From contig NZ_LXGN01000056.1 in NCBI RefSeq assembly GCF_009372255.1, forward strand, positions 366,516 through 430,515: a stretch of 64,000 nt of DNA, read 5' to 3'. Each line of letters opens with the position of its first letter. Positions within the stretch are counted from its first letter, which is position 1. Under the pieces are notes generated by a model. That model saw only the letters and a list, made by a program, of their open reading frames with translations. It ran no database searches and was not told the origin of the DNA. Shown piece after piece: positions 16,672-26,660 of this stretch. The translations under genes and the position numbers were made by a program. The stretch comes from Acinetobacter guerrae (GTDB taxonomy: Bacteria > Pseudomonadota > Gammaproteobacteria > Pseudomonadales > Moraxellaceae).

Positions 16672-19517
16672 GACGAATCTCCTTCACGCGGAACTGGACC
16701 AGTTATGCTTGAGTGACGTGAATCTCCAAGTACCGAAATTAATAACATGGTTGCGCCGACTACAGTGACATAGACACCCACATCAAATAAGGCGGCCGAA
16801 GCGAGATGCGATTTTCCAATCACTGGAATATCGACATAAATATGTGCGCTGGTTAAGAATGGACGTGACCAATACCATGCGCCGATACCCGACATACCCG
16901 CAATAAGTAAACCAATACCAATCCAGAGTTCATATAAACGACCAGATTTTGCTTTTAGCATGTGTTCGGCACGATCTTGACCTTGTGCAATGTACTGGAT
17001 AATTAAAGCCATTGAAGTCACTAAACCAGCAATAAAGCCACCACCTGGGTAATTGTGACCGCGTAAAAAAATATAAAGACTGACCACTAAGGCGATTGGT
17101 AATACCCATGAGGCTGTTGTTCTTAACATCAGTGGTGATGGATTAAAACGATAGGTGAGTCCTTGAGTCACGCTCGTACCATGAATCCGCATACCATCCA
17201 TCAGACAGAGTGCCCCAATGGCAGCAATACCCAAGACTGTGATTTCTCCAAAAGTATCAAAACCACGGAAATCAACCAGAATCACATTGACCACATTTGA
17301 ACCACCACCCAAAGGTAGCGATTGCTGCATAAAGAACCATGACAGCGAGTTATGATCACGAGTTAGAATTAGCCATGCAATCCAACCAATGCCTAATCCC
17401 CCTATAATGGCAATCATGGCATCACGCCACCGTCTTGAACGCCTAGATTCATAAGGGGTGAGTTGCGGTAGTAATGATAAGCTCATCAATAATAAGACAG
17501 TGGTCACGACATCAACGGTAATCTGGGTCAATGCCAGATCGGGCGCAGAGAATCCAATAAAGATCATGGTCACGACCAAACCAATCGCACCGCTAATCAG
17601 CACTGCTTTAATTCGTTCATGATGAAACCAGAGCATCATCCAACAGGCTGAGAATAAAATCAGCCATAACACAATAGCGATCATTGGCGCATGGGTAAGT
17701 TCACGCGATCCTGTATTAAGTCCTTGATTAAATAATGGTACTGCAACGATGGCGATACTAAAAAGTACAATCAAAAACAAATATAACTGCAAAGAGCCTG
17801 TCTCAGTACGGCGTTTTATATTTCGACTACCCAAAAGCAAATATTTTAAAAACTTATCAAATAAAATTCTGCCCTGAAAGTTACCTAAATATGGATCAAG
17901 ATCAATACGGCGAATACGCCCGTCTTTTGCCAAAGCAAAATAAAAAATCGTTCCGCCAAGCAGAGCAATCAGGCTCATCATAAGGGGTAAATTGACACCA
18001 TGCCAAATGGCCAAATGTACTCCTGCAAACTCAGGCGTAGCAAGGCTGGCACGGGTTGCACCATTGACAATATTTTCAACCAGTAAAGAAGGGATAATAC
18101 CGACTAAAATACAAAGTATAGCGAGTAATGTTGCAGGAAAACGCATTCCCCAAGCAGGTTCATGTGCTTCTTTATTGGGAACTTTTTCTCCGACGGGGCC
18201 ATCAAAAAATACGCCGTGAACGAGCCGAATAGAATAACTGACCGCAAAAATACCTGCCAATGTTGCAACAATGACAGAAAAGATTAAAGCACCACCACTT
18301 AAGCTAGAAACCAATTCTGTGAAGAACATTTCTTTGGAAATAAAACCATTTGTAAGCGGTACACCTGCCATGGATGCGGCAGTAATCATGGTAAGCGTGG
18401 CAGTAAAAGGCAGCAGTTGCCATATACCGCTCAGCTTACGTAAATCGCGGGTTCCTGTTTCATGATCAATAATCCCTGCGATCATGAACAGTGCGGCTTT
18501 GAATGTGGCATGATTTATAATATGGAAAATAGCTGCGGCGACTGCTAAAGGTGAGCCAATCCCTAATAAACAAACAATCAATCCTAGGTGACTAATCGTG
18601 GAGTAAGCCAAAAGGCCTTTTAAATCTTCTTTAAAAATGGCGAAAAAAGCTGCCATAAAAAGCGTAAATAAACCGACAAAAGTGACAATATTGTGATAAA
18701 TCGCCGCCCCTATAAAAATCGGTGCAAGGCGCGCCAATAAAAAAATTCCAGCCTTAACCATGGTTGCGGAATGCAAATAAGCCGATACAGGAGTCGGTGC
18801 TGCCATCGCATTGGGTAACCAAAAATGGAAAGGAAATTGAGCACTTTTGGTAAATGCACCTAATAAGATGAGCAATAGGGCAGGAACAAATAAGGGATGC
18901 GATTGAATGGTATCTTTCATGTTGACTAGTTGATCAATCTGATACGTTCCAGTGATCTGCCCAATCAAAATAAAACCACCTAGCATTGCTAGACCGCCCA
19001 TGCCTGTAATGGTCAGTGCCATTCGTGAACCACGTTGCGCGGCCTCGTAATGGCTCCAGTAGCCCACCAGTAAAAAAGATGAAATACTGGTCAGTTCCCA
19101 AAAGACTAATAATAAGATTAAATTATTTGAAAGAGAAATTCCGAGCATAGCTGACATGAAGACCATGAGCAGCATATAAAGTTTAGCAAGGGAATTACGA
19201 GGGCTTAAATAATAATAAGCATAAATATAAATGAGCGTGCCAATGCCTGTAATGAGTAGGCTAAACAGGAGTCCAAGTGCATCCAGACGAAAACTAAGAT
19301 TTAGTCCAAGTTGCGGTAACCAGTCCCAATTTTGTTGAATGGCAGCACCAGCAAAGATTTGTTTTGCCTCAGTCAGCAACAACCCAAAACTGGTTAAGCT
19401 GACTGCAATTGCCCCTAAAGCCGTTGCTTCCCGCGAAAAACGCTGTAGCAATGCAACAAGGGTGGTGCCTAATATTAACGGTAACAAGATAATAATCGGT
19501 AGCACACTCGTATCCAT
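16668..19517 (-). CDS. mrpA: Na+(K+)/H+ antiporter fused subunits A and B
   Basis: Largest subunit of the Mrp antiporter, 949 aa. Residues about 1-770 form MrpA, NuoL-like with SISSFLLVGYW and FPFHFWLPNAMAAPTPVSAYLHSATMVKAG. The last 180 residues form MrpB (LPIALVVSLYIFLRGHNYPGGGFIAGLV). An A-B fusion followed by C, D, E, F and G is the group 2 (PhaAB-type) organisation. These systems exchange Na+ or K+ for protons and aid pH and salt tolerance. It is the first gene of the operon. A small hairpin lies 9-24 bp upstream of the ATG, and no strong ribosome site is evident. Confidence 0.96.
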   Translation of the reverse strand: MDTSVLPIIILLPLILGTTLVALLQRFSREATALGAIAVSLTSFGLLLTEAKQIFAGAAIQQNWDWLPQLGLNLSFRLDALGLLFSLLITGIGTLIYIYAYYYLSPRNSLAKLYMLLMVFMSAMLGISLSNNLILLLVFWELTSISSFLLVGYWSHYEAAQRGSRMALTITGMGGLAMLGGFILIGQITGTYQIDQLVNMKDTIQSHPLFVPALLLILLGAFTKSAQFPFHFWLPNAMAAPTPVSAYLHSATMVKAGIFLLARLAPIFIGAAIYHNIVTFVGLFTLFMAAFFAIFKEDLKGLLAYSTISHLGLIVCLLGIGSPLAVAAAIFHIINHATFKAALFMIAGIIDHETGTRDLRKLSGIWQLLPFTATLTMITAASMAGVPLTNGFISKEMFFTELVSSLSGGALIFSVIVATLAGIFAVSYSIRLVHGVFFDGPVGEKVPNKEAHEPAWGMRFPATLLAILCILVGIIPSLLVENIVNGATRASLATPEFAGVHLAIWHGVNLPLMMSLIALLGGTIFYFALAKDGRIRRIDLDPYLGNFQGRILFDKFLKYLLLGSRNIKRRTETGSLQLYLFLIVLFSIAIVAVPLFNQGLNTGSRELTHAPMIAIVLWLILFSACWMMLWFHHERIKAVLISGAIGLVVTMIFIGFSAPDLALTQITVDVVTTVLLLMSLSLLPQLTPYESRRSRRWRDAMIAIIGGLGIGWIAWLILTRDHNSLSWFFMQQSLPLGGGSNVVNVILVDFRGFDTFGEITVLGIAAIGALCLMDGMRIHGTSVTQGLTYRFNPSPLMLRTTASWVLPIALVVSLYIFLRGHNYPGGGFIAGLVTSMALIIQYIAQGQDRAEHMLKAKSGRLYELWIGIGLLIAGMSGIGAWYWSRPFLTSAHIYVDIPVIGKSHLASAALFDVGVYVTVVGATMLLISVLGDSRHSSITGPVPREGDSS

Positions 19518-19844
19518 GTCGTGATTTAGGTCGGAACCTAAGCGTGAATCTTATTTTTCAGGATGTACAGGAAATCAAAGAGAATTCCAAAGCATTTGAC
19601 AGCCTGAAAACCATAAATGTGAATAAAAAGAAAAAACAAGTTGTATTGCGCGACTTGCAAGAAATAAAAAATAAGTGTCAAAAAGTATACCGCAGGAAAG
19701 AACCACGCTGTTACTGTTTTTACACTTAAAAAACAAAATATCAATCACTTAAGGATGTTACTAAAACGGTTTTTCTTAAACTGATTGATAGTTATTTCCA
19801 ATGATAACATGAAAGATAATTTGATGTCTAAATTATGGAGCGAC
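19518..19844. promoter_or_regulatory. Upstream region of the mrp operon
   Basis: A 327-bp spacer between the helicase-associated ATPase gene and mrpA, both on minus, so it should carry the mrp promoter. A hairpin TTAGGT/ACCTAA with a 4-nt loop (19526-19541) covers the position where the mrpA ribosome site would be expected. The 61-codon ORF at 19544 on plus starts with GTG, lacks a ribosome site and is judged spurious. Confidence 0.4.
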
Positions 19845-21215
19845 TTATTTTTCAGACAATCTTGACTCATCTAGGTGTTTGATATTCGACTGTAAATGGT
19901 GCAAGATTTCGTCTTTTTGCGTATCACTTAAACCTTCTAGTAGTTGATAAACCTGATCCATATTTGTTTCTATCGCAATTTCGGATGTTAAATCATTCAA
20001 ATCTGGTTCTGAAGGCTGATTAAATAAATGTTCATAGACGCTTTCATAGGTCTCTTGAGAGTTTGCAAACTCTAAAGATGAAATCTGTTTATTGGATAAA
20101 CTCAGGCATTGATATTCTTCAGCGTGTTCGAGCAGTTCTTCACGATTACCTGTCGCAATAATTTGTAAACATGGAAAAGCCTCATGTAAGCGCTCCAGAA
20201 TTTCATGACACAAAACATGATCAAGTTGATTATCGATGTTATCGATTAACAGGATTCCTTCACCTTCAAGGCAGGGATACAGACTTAAGGGATTAAGCAA
20301 ACATAAACGGCGGACAAGATCGCCAATCATGGCGATCCAAATTTTCAGTGAATTTGACAATTGTTGGTAATATAAACTTTGCCCCTGATACGTCACCATC
20401 AGTTGAAGTTTAGGCTGATATTGTAGGTAAATATCGGTAATGTCGGGAAAAATGACATTCAAACTGGCTTTCAATGCTTGTAAATTAGGCGAATTGAGTT
20501 GAGCGTGTGCCTGAAAAAATTCTTGTTCAAAGTTGGGAGAATTTTTTGTACTAAATTTTCCAATAAGATGCTGGAATAACTGCGCACTTTGAGCATTTTC
20601 AATATCACTGATCTCCCTAAACCATTCAAAAAAACGTGCAAAAGTTGTGAATGGAATGGCAGCAACATCGTAGGCAGATGAAGCTTGAAATACAGCAGGA
20701 ATATTTTTGCTTAATAAATTGATTTCATTGATAAAACGGTCAGATGGATAATAGGCAATACAGGGTAGGCCCTGTAACGGGTCTTGCTTAATCGCCTTTT
20801 GATACAGCTCGGTCAAATATTCGAGTTGTTGTGTTTCTGTTTGGCTAATCCCAATACCTTGGCTATTGAGTGTTTTATATAATTTCCAAGCACAGCATGA
20901 CGTATCACTTTGCTGAGATTGGCTGCCTTCTGGTAATTGTCCAATTTCACTCGGAATCTTGACCTGAATATCGATTCGAGATTGAATCCGAGAATTTAAG
21001 ATATCCTGATCTAGCATGACAATGCCCGCAGTGCGACTATCTTTTAAACGTGCCGGAAACCAACTTAATGCCTGATAAATGTGTTTCAGCAAAGTCGTTT
21101 TGCCTGTGGATTGTTCACCTAAAATGAGTGTGATGGGTTTATGCGAATAATGAAATTGAACCTGTAAATTGCTAAACAAGCCTGTATGTTTAAGATGAAT
21201 CGATTCAAGTTTCAT
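19845..21215 (-). CDS. AAA/ABC-type P-loop ATPase with degenerate catalytic motifs
   Basis: 456-aa cytoplasmic protein of the RecF/OLD-like (AAA_21/COG3950-like) group. The ATG at 21215 is preferred over the ORF-track start, which would run 87 bp further back, because the ATPase fold begins at MKLESIHLKHTGLFSNL. Walker A GEQSTGKTT (33-41) is intact. The signature-like segment reads LSNSLKIWIAMIGDL where family members have LSxG. The Walker B end reads LLIDNIDNQ, with N replacing the catalytic E. The H-loop position reads IIATGNREE rather than TTHSP. It may bind ATP without efficient hydrolysis. No TOPRIM or other nuclease domain is visible. It lies 28 bp after the helicase gene, so they are probably co-expressed. 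Function unknown. Confidence 0.75.
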   Translation of the reverse strand: MKLESIHLKHTGLFSNLQVQFHYSHKPITLILGEQSTGKTTLLKHIYQALSWFPARLKDSRTAGIVMLDQDILNSRIQSRIDIQVKIPSEIGQLPEGSQSQQSDTSCCAWKLYKTLNSQGIGISQTETQQLEYLTELYQKAIKQDPLQGLPCIAYYPSDRFINEINLLSKNIPAVFQASSAYDVAAIPFTTFARFFEWFREISDIENAQSAQLFQHLIGKFSTKNSPNFEQEFFQAHAQLNSPNLQALKASLNVIFPDITDIYLQYQPKLQLMVTYQGQSLYYQQLSNSLKIWIAMIGDLVRRLCLLNPLSLYPCLEGEGILLIDNIDNQLDHVLCHEILERLHEAFPCLQIIATGNREELLEHAEEYQCLSLSNKQISSLEFANSQETYESVYEHLFNQPSEPDLNDLTSEIAIETNMDQVYQLLEGLSDTQKDEILHHLQSNIKHLDESRLSEK

Positions 21216-21243
21216 ATGCCCACCAGAGTTGGAACGCGATGTT

Positions 21244-22755
21244 TTAGACCGCTGCAGATTTACGCAAACTTTGCGGTGCTTGCAGTTTGAGCTGCTGAAC
21301 AAGGTCGTAAATATGATGAATATTTAAGCTTACTTTAGCACGTGTACACGCCACGTAAAGTAGTCGCAGTTCTTCATCACTAATTTTATGTTCAAGTCCA
21401 TTGATTTTAAATTGATAATCATCTTCCAGATGTACTCGATCCCATTCTAATCCTTTAGCTTTATGCGCAGTGGAAATGACATAATCAGCTTGATCGATAG
21501 GAGTGATTTTTGCCAACGCGCGTTTAAGAGGATCAGTTCCATGATCATCGACCAGTTTGACCAATGGTTTAATATCACTGCCATCATTAGTTTCACAATA
21601 TTCATGTACATCATGCCATGAATTAAACCAAGCTAGTTCTGGCACATCAGTGACACGCTTGCCTTGTTTTAATAAGCTTGCGGCATCTACAAAACGATTC
21701 AGTTTATTGTGATCAGCTTGCAAACTCACTTTATCGCCATGCACTAAACCTGCTAGCAATAATTCCATCGCACGAGCATTGGTTCGACATAAAATGGCAT
21801 CACGTTGCTTGGTATGGGGTTTATTCACGACTTTTGAGTTGAGATTTGGATTGCCAAGTAATGGCACGGTTTCATCCAGCCCACTTAATAAATAGTTGGC
21901 GACATCGGCAATTTGCTCACCAAAACGAAATGACGTGGTTAAACGTGACTCTGGGAGCGGAAGTTGCTGCATGGCATTGACTGCTCCGCGCCATGCATAA
22001 ATCTGCTGATGTGCATCACCGACATAAATGACCTGTGTGCTACGTTGTCTAAGCAATATTCCGAGCATCAATGGATCGGCATCTTGGGCTTCATCAAACA
22101 ATACATAATCGGCTGGAATATTAGGTTCAGATAATGCCCACAGTTTCAGGTAAATATCGTGCCCAATTCCTGCCTGATGACTTTGGTCAATCGATTCTAA
22201 CCAACGTCGTTCCACTGCTGGATAGAGCTGTTTTTGTAACTGTTCAATATCATCAGGATGCAGCCAGCTTGGTGCTTGAATATGCCGTGGTGCAGGATAT
22301 TGTGAACTGGTCGAGCAAAAATAACTAACCGCATTGGCGACCAGACTTGCTAAACGACTTGGCATCAAAACATATTTTTCATAACGCCCCCCCATCATGC
22401 GGCGCAGGGTCATCGGCTCTAACCGATAATCTTTGGCCATAAAACTTGGGCTTAAACGGGGTAAGCGTAATTTATCGGTAATTCCACGTGGAACACTACG
22501 GAAGGCCAGTGAGTGAAAAGTTCGACAGTCTACATGACGGTGAAATTTTTGCTGTGCCTCATTGGCAATCGCTTTATTAAAAGCCAGATACATACCACGC
22601 CTTTGCGGCATGGCATCACTAATCAATTGTAAAGTTGTGGTTTTACCTGTGCCTGCATACGCGATGACTTTAAATGATTCGCCCAGACGCGCATTATCAA
22701 TGGCCGTTGCCTGTTCATAAGTCGCTTTGGGTTTCTCAAGATTAGACACAGTCAA
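21244..22755 (-). CDS. UvrD/Rep-like superfamily 1 DNA helicase
   Basis: 503-aa ATP-dependent helicase. Motif I is AYAGTGKTTT (32-41), motif II DEAQDAD, motif III VYVGDAHQQIYAWRGA, motif V-like VISTAHKAKGLEWDRV and motif VI RLLYVACTRAK. All residues needed for ATP hydrolysis are present. It is shorter than UvrD (about 720 aa) and closer in size to FBH1-like or GajB-like helicases. It starts 3 bp after the hisIE stop and is followed 28 bp later by a P-loop ATPase gene, so the three genes form an apparent operon. A repair or anti-phage role is possible, and the sequence does not decide between them. Confidence 0.85.
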   Translation of the reverse strand: MTVSNLEKPKATYEQATAIDNARLGESFKVIAYAGTGKTTTLQLISDAMPQRRGMYLAFNKAIANEAQQKFHRHVDCRTFHSLAFRSVPRGITDKLRLPRLSPSFMAKDYRLEPMTLRRMMGGRYEKYVLMPSRLASLVANAVSYFCSTSSQYPAPRHIQAPSWLHPDDIEQLQKQLYPAVERRWLESIDQSHQAGIGHDIYLKLWALSEPNIPADYVLFDEAQDADPLMLGILLRQRSTQVIYVGDAHQQIYAWRGAVNAMQQLPLPESRLTTSFRFGEQIADVANYLLSGLDETVPLLGNPNLNSKVVNKPHTKQRDAILCRTNARAMELLLAGLVHGDKVSLQADHNKLNRFVDAASLLKQGKRVTDVPELAWFNSWHDVHEYCETNDGSDIKPLVKLVDDHGTDPLKRALAKITPIDQADYVISTAHKAKGLEWDRVHLEDDYQFKINGLEHKISDEELRLLYVACTRAKVSLNIHHIYDLVQQLKLQAPQSLRKSAAV

Positions 22756-22758
22756 TAG

Positions 22759-23529
22759 TTATCCTTGCGTACGATTGGCTTTTTCAACCAGACCTGAAAG
22801 TCCCTGACGACGTGCCAGTTCATCCAGTACCAGTTTGGGATCAAGATCAAAATGACCCAACATGACGATGGTATGAAACCACAGATCGGCAGTTTCATAG
22901 ATCAGGTCATTTAAATGTTCTTGAGTCGGCTGAACGGCATAATCTTTGGCAGCAATGATCGTTTCAACGCTTTCTTCGCCGACTTTTTCCAAAATTTTAT
23001 TCAAGCCCTTTTTATACAGAGTTGCGACATAGGAACTATCAGCATCCGCTTGTTTGCGTTGTTGCATCAATTGTCCCAAATGCGCCAAAACATCAATTTG
23101 TTCTTGTGGTGCTGTATGTTCATGCGCATCTTTAGCAGAGGCACCATAAATAGCTGTCGGATCTTTAAGTTGTGGATCGACAATTTCCCAACCTTGTGGC
23201 GTAAGTTTACGATAAAAACAAGACTCGCGCCCTGTGTGGCAAGCGATTCCACCATGCTGTTCCACTTGTAATACAATCACATCACCATCACAGTCCAAAC
23301 GAGTTTCATAAACCGTTTGAAAATGACCTGACTCTTCGCCTTTATGCCAAAGTTTTTGACGAGAACGTGAGAAATAAACAGCTTGTTGTTTTTCTGCGGT
23401 TAGAGCAAGTGATTCACGATTCATCCAGGCAACCATCAAAATACGCCCTGTAAGATGATGTTGTGCGATGGCAGGGATAAGACCTTGTTCGTTAAATTTT
23501 ACTTCATCGAGCCATTGCACGTTGTTCAT
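22759..23529 (-). CDS. hisI: Bifunctional phosphoribosyl-AMP cyclohydrolase / phosphoribosyl-ATP pyrophosphatase HisIE
   Basis: Catalyses steps 2 and 3 of histidine biosynthesis. The 256-aa product has an N-terminal HisI domain (about 1-120) with [19 protein letters not shown] and the metal-binding DCDGD and [11 protein letters not shown] elements. After a roughly 35-residue linker comes the HisE domain (about 160-256) with [18 protein letters not shown] and the ETADLWFH helix. The two-domain order matches enterobacterial HisI. No other his gene is nearby. It heads an apparent operon with the helicase and ATPase genes. Confidence 0.96.
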   Translation of the reverse strand: MNNVQWLDEVKFNEQGLIPAIAQHHLTGRILMVAWMNRESLALTAEKQQAVYFSRSRQKLWHKGEESGHFQTVYETRLDCDGDVIVLQVEQHGGIACHTGRESCFYRKLTPQGWEIVDPQLKDPTAIYGASAKDAHEHTAPQEQIDVLAHLGQLMQQRKQADADSSYVATLYKKGLNKILEKVGEESVETIIAAKDYAVQPTQEHLNDLIYETADLWFHTIVMLGHFDLDPKLVLDELARRQGLSGLVEKANRTQG

Positions 23530-23672
23530 AAAGATTCACCAGAATTATGGATTAAATAAGTTCATTTGCGGTTATTCATCGCACCCTATAGTGTACGGCA
23601 TCTGTTGATCATTTCGGAAAAAAACTCATCTTTTTTATGATGGGAAGCGATGAGCCTTAACCAGTTCTAAAT

Positions 23673-24962
23673 TTAGTTTTGACTGAGAATAGGTGATTGA
23701 GACTGCGATTGCGCAATTTCCGCATAATTCATATGCTGTAGCGGAGAACTTTTTAAGCCCGAAATAGTGAGTGCCATTTGTTTGCGTAAATAAGGAATTT
23801 GGTACATCCAATAAAAACTCACATCTCGGAACGGACCTGCCCAAGTTGAATCAGATTGATAGAGGGGCGTGAGTAGCCGACTTAACATTTGATAAAATTG
23901 AGTGGAAGAATAGCGTAACTGATGATAATGCTGCCAGAACATTGTCCAATCGACTTGCCGATCTGGAAATTGTTGCATGGCTTGTCCTAGTGCCCACGCA
24001 TCCAATAAGGCCATATTGGCGCCTTGTCCCAGTTGAGGGCTCATCGCATGTGCTGCATCGCCAATAATACCTATGCGGCCTTGTCCAAATTTTGTCAATA
24101 CCACATCTCGATACTGAGCCGATAACCAATGTAGATTTTGATCTGTTTGCAAAATCTGTTCGAGCCAGTCCGCTATGGGGCGCCAGCGAGATGAAATTTG
24201 ACGAAGTAAAAAATCATGCTTTTGAGGATTATCTAAAAACTGTTGTAATTGATGAGTGGGTAAACTCCAAAATATACTGGACAGGCGTTGGGTCGGTGTT
24301 TGTGGAATCGCACCTGTGGGTAGTACCCCCATCATCATTTGTGAACGGTCATAAAATTGATGCAAAATTTTAGGGTTTAGAGTTTGGCATTCGGGAACGA
24401 TACTCCAGACCGCTCCCCACGGATAAGCTTTATCGACTTTTACCCAAGACGCAGGGCGTAAATGACTACGCGCACCATTGGCAATGATGACTGCATCGAA
24501 GTTGGCAGTGAAAGATTGTCCTTGATATTGACCACGGACATTCACACCTTCGCTATGTTCGTGTAATTCATCGATTTCATGCGACATTTTCCATGTCACA
24601 GCGTTTGCGTATTGCTCTAATTTTAAACTCAGTAAATGACACAGTGTCGCACGATGAATTCCGATACCATAATGTTGTGCATCGATTTCATGATAATGAC
24701 TATTTACTAACAAACGTTGATTGGCGAGTCGACCTTCTAAGCCCGTCACCGTTGCGCCTAATTTTAAGGTTTCTTGTAATATGCCCAAATGTTCAAATAC
24801 GGCTAGCCCAGCAGGTTGCAATAATAGCCCCGCACCTACAGGTTGTAGACGCTCAACTTTTTCAAATAAAGTGACATCAATGTCTTGGCGAGCCAATAAA
24901 ATTGCGGTGGCCAGACCTGCGGTTCCCGCACCAATAATGGCAATATTTTTGATTTTTTTCAT
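23673..24962 (-). CDS. FAD-dependent monooxygenase (PHBH-type)
   Basis: 429-aa flavoprotein hydroxylase. The N-terminal Rossmann motif is IAIIGAGTAGLATAILLARQ (8-27), with E at the end of the second strand (TLFEKVE). The GD motif GRIGIIGDAAHAMSPQLGQGANMALLDA (about 300) binds the FAD ribityl chain. The sequence resembles FAD_binding_3 aromatic hydroxylases rather than classic UbiH/UbiF/UbiI. It lies just downstream of ubiB on the same strand but 65 bp apart. A role in quinone or aromatic metabolism is only suggested by context, and its substrate is unknown. Confidence 0.85.
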   Translation of the reverse strand: MKKIKNIAIIGAGTAGLATAILLARQDIDVTLFEKVERLQPVGAGLLLQPAGLAVFEHLGILQETLKLGATVTGLEGRLANQRLLVNSHYHEIDAQHYGIGIHRATLCHLLSLKLEQYANAVTWKMSHEIDELHEHSEGVNVRGQYQGQSFTANFDAVIIANGARSHLRPASWVKVDKAYPWGAVWSIVPECQTLNPKILHQFYDRSQMMMGVLPTGAIPQTPTQRLSSIFWSLPTHQLQQFLDNPQKHDFLLRQISSRWRPIADWLEQILQTDQNLHWLSAQYRDVVLTKFGQGRIGIIGDAAHAMSPQLGQGANMALLDAWALGQAMQQFPDRQVDWTMFWQHYHQLRYSSTQFYQMLSRLLTPLYQSDSTWAGPFRDVSFYWMYQIPYLRKQMALTISGLKSSPLQHMNYAEIAQSQSQSPILSQN

Positions 24963-25027
24963 TATTATCGATCTTTTATTTTGAAGATAGATGAGGAAAA
25001 ATATAGCTTCCCCATCTTTAATACCAG

Positions 25028-26647
25028 TTATTTAATAATACGCCAAATCGCTAATAATGCAGTCATCGCAATCAAGACAATCGAAATATACCACGGTGCA
25101 ATCATCGCAATGCTGAGCAATATCAGCATCAGGCTACCAAACAACCAGCTACGTTGCTGTTGTTGTTGTATCTGCATACGCAGTTGTTGAATTTCCCGAA
25201 CTTGGCGGTCATGCCATGCAGACTGATTTTTTAATCCATTTAAACTGTCGATAAGTAAAGTCGGTAAGTCATGCGCACCCAGTAATAAATCTGGAATTTG
25301 CTGACCAATTTCTTTCATGTTTTTGACAGGATTCATATTGGATTTGACCCATTCGGTCAAAATCGGCTTTGCCAGTTTCCAAATATCTAATTGAGGGTAA
25401 AGATCTGTTCCCAGTCCTTCGACATGCACCAGTGTTTTCAGGAGCAACATCAGTTGAGGTGGAATTTCCAGACGAAAGCGTCGGGCAATATCCATGACCT
25501 GCAATAAAATTCCAGCGAAATCGAGTTGATCCATCGGCTTTGAAACCATTGGCCCAACGGTACGGCGCATTTCTCTTGCCAATGCATCCTGATCCGTTCC
25601 TGGTGGAATCCATCCTGCTTGATGCACAATCTGAATCAGTTGCATGAAATTATTATTCATGACGGCCAATAGCATGCGTGCAACGGTCATCTGATCCTGT
25701 TTGGAAAGCTCACCCATAATCGCACAATCCAGTGCAATATAACGGGGAGAAACGGGGTTGATGGTTTCGACAAAGACATTGCCGGGATGCATATCGGCAT
25801 GGAAAAAATTATCGCGAAATACTTGTGTGAAAAAGATAATAAGCCCTTTTTCTGCCAGTTCAGCCCGATCCATTCCCATGCGATCGAAGGTCGCGGTATC
25901 AGAAATAGGTACACCTGTAATCCGCTCTGCAACCATGACATCTTTGCTGTCCATATAGACTTCTGGCACATACATCATGCTAGAGCCTGTAAAATAATGG
26001 CGCATGCGACGGGTATTGTCAGCTTCGATGGTTAAATCAAGCTCATTTAAAATGATCTGACGATAATCCTGAATAATTTCAGTCAAGTGTAAGGCACGAG
26101 CGGCTTCCAATCGACTTTCAAGCCACTGTCCTAGCCATGTAATGATTTCAAAATCTTGCAAAATTTGCACACGAATATCAGGACGAGTGACTTTAACCAC
26201 CACTTCACGACCGTCATGCAAAGCCGCGGTATGAACTTGGGCAATTGAAGCAGCAGCTAAAGGTTGCTCATCAAAACGCGCAAATAAAGTATTTACATCG
26301 GCTTTTAATGATTCCTGAATACGTTGTTTCGCCAATTGAGCATCGAAAGGTTTCACTTGATCTTGCAATAAAACCAGTTGCGATAAAATTTCAGGTGGAA
26401 TCAAGTCGCGGCGAGTGGACAATAATTGCCCCAACTTGATCGCCAAAGGTCCCATATCTTCCAATGCTTGTTTAAGCTTCAGTGGGTTTTTACGTTCACG
26501 GCTCGACCATGCTGCTGGATGTAAGCGGATAAGGGCCAATGCATGGCGCGCTTTAGCGGGCAATTCTTCCGCAGGGAACAAGGTGTCAAGTCGATAATGT
26601 GCTGCGATGCGCCAAAGTTCGAATAACCGTGTAACGTGCGGAATCAT
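25028..26647 (-). CDS. ubiB: Ubiquinone biosynthesis accessory kinase-like protein UbiB
   Basis: Atypical protein kinase-like ATPase (ABC1/ADCK/COQ8 family) required for ubiquinone synthesis at the inner membrane. The 539-aa product has the KxGQ motif (AIKLGQLLSTRRDLIP near residue 70), the alanine-rich loop AAASIAQVH, catalytic HADMHPGN near 290 and the metal-binding LDCAIMG. Two C-terminal hydrophobic helices (about 498-538) anchor it. It follows ubiJ by 13 bp in an ubiE-ubiJ-ubiB operon, the same order as in E. coli. Confidence 0.96.
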   Translation of the reverse strand: MIPHVTRLFELWRIAAHYRLDTLFPAEELPAKARHALALIRLHPAAWSSRERKNPLKLKQALEDMGPLAIKLGQLLSTRRDLIPPEILSQLVLLQDQVKPFDAQLAKQRIQESLKADVNTLFARFDEQPLAAASIAQVHTAALHDGREVVVKVTRPDIRVQILQDFEIITWLGQWLESRLEAARALHLTEIIQDYRQIILNELDLTIEADNTRRMRHYFTGSSMMYVPEVYMDSKDVMVAERITGVPISDTATFDRMGMDRAELAEKGLIIFFTQVFRDNFFHADMHPGNVFVETINPVSPRYIALDCAIMGELSKQDQMTVARMLLAVMNNNFMQLIQIVHQAGWIPPGTDQDALAREMRRTVGPMVSKPMDQLDFAGILLQVMDIARRFRLEIPPQLMLLLKTLVHVEGLGTDLYPQLDIWKLAKPILTEWVKSNMNPVKNMKEIGQQIPDLLLGAHDLPTLLIDSLNGLKNQSAWHDRQVREIQQLRMQIQQQQQRSWLFGSLMLILLSIAMIAPWYISIVLIAMTALLAIWRIIK

Positions 26648-26660
26648 AGTGGGATATTAC

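Noticed and set aside
19544-19729. 61-aa plus-strand ORF with an internal QDVQEIKEN/RDLQEIKNK resemblance
   Set aside because: GTG start, no ribosome site, and located in the mrp promoter region. The internal similarity is short and lysine-rich, so chance is likely.
19845-22755. Annotating the helicase-ATPase pair as a Gabija defence system
   Set aside because: Gene order is opposite, the ATPase lacks a visible TOPRIM domain and its catalytic motifs are altered. Only a speculative relation is reported as a finding.
23673-24962. Calling the FAD monooxygenase ubiH/ubiF because of the nearby ubi genes
   Set aside because: The motifs fit general PHBH-type hydroxylases, and the gene is separated from ubiB by 65 bp. 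Context alone is insufficient.
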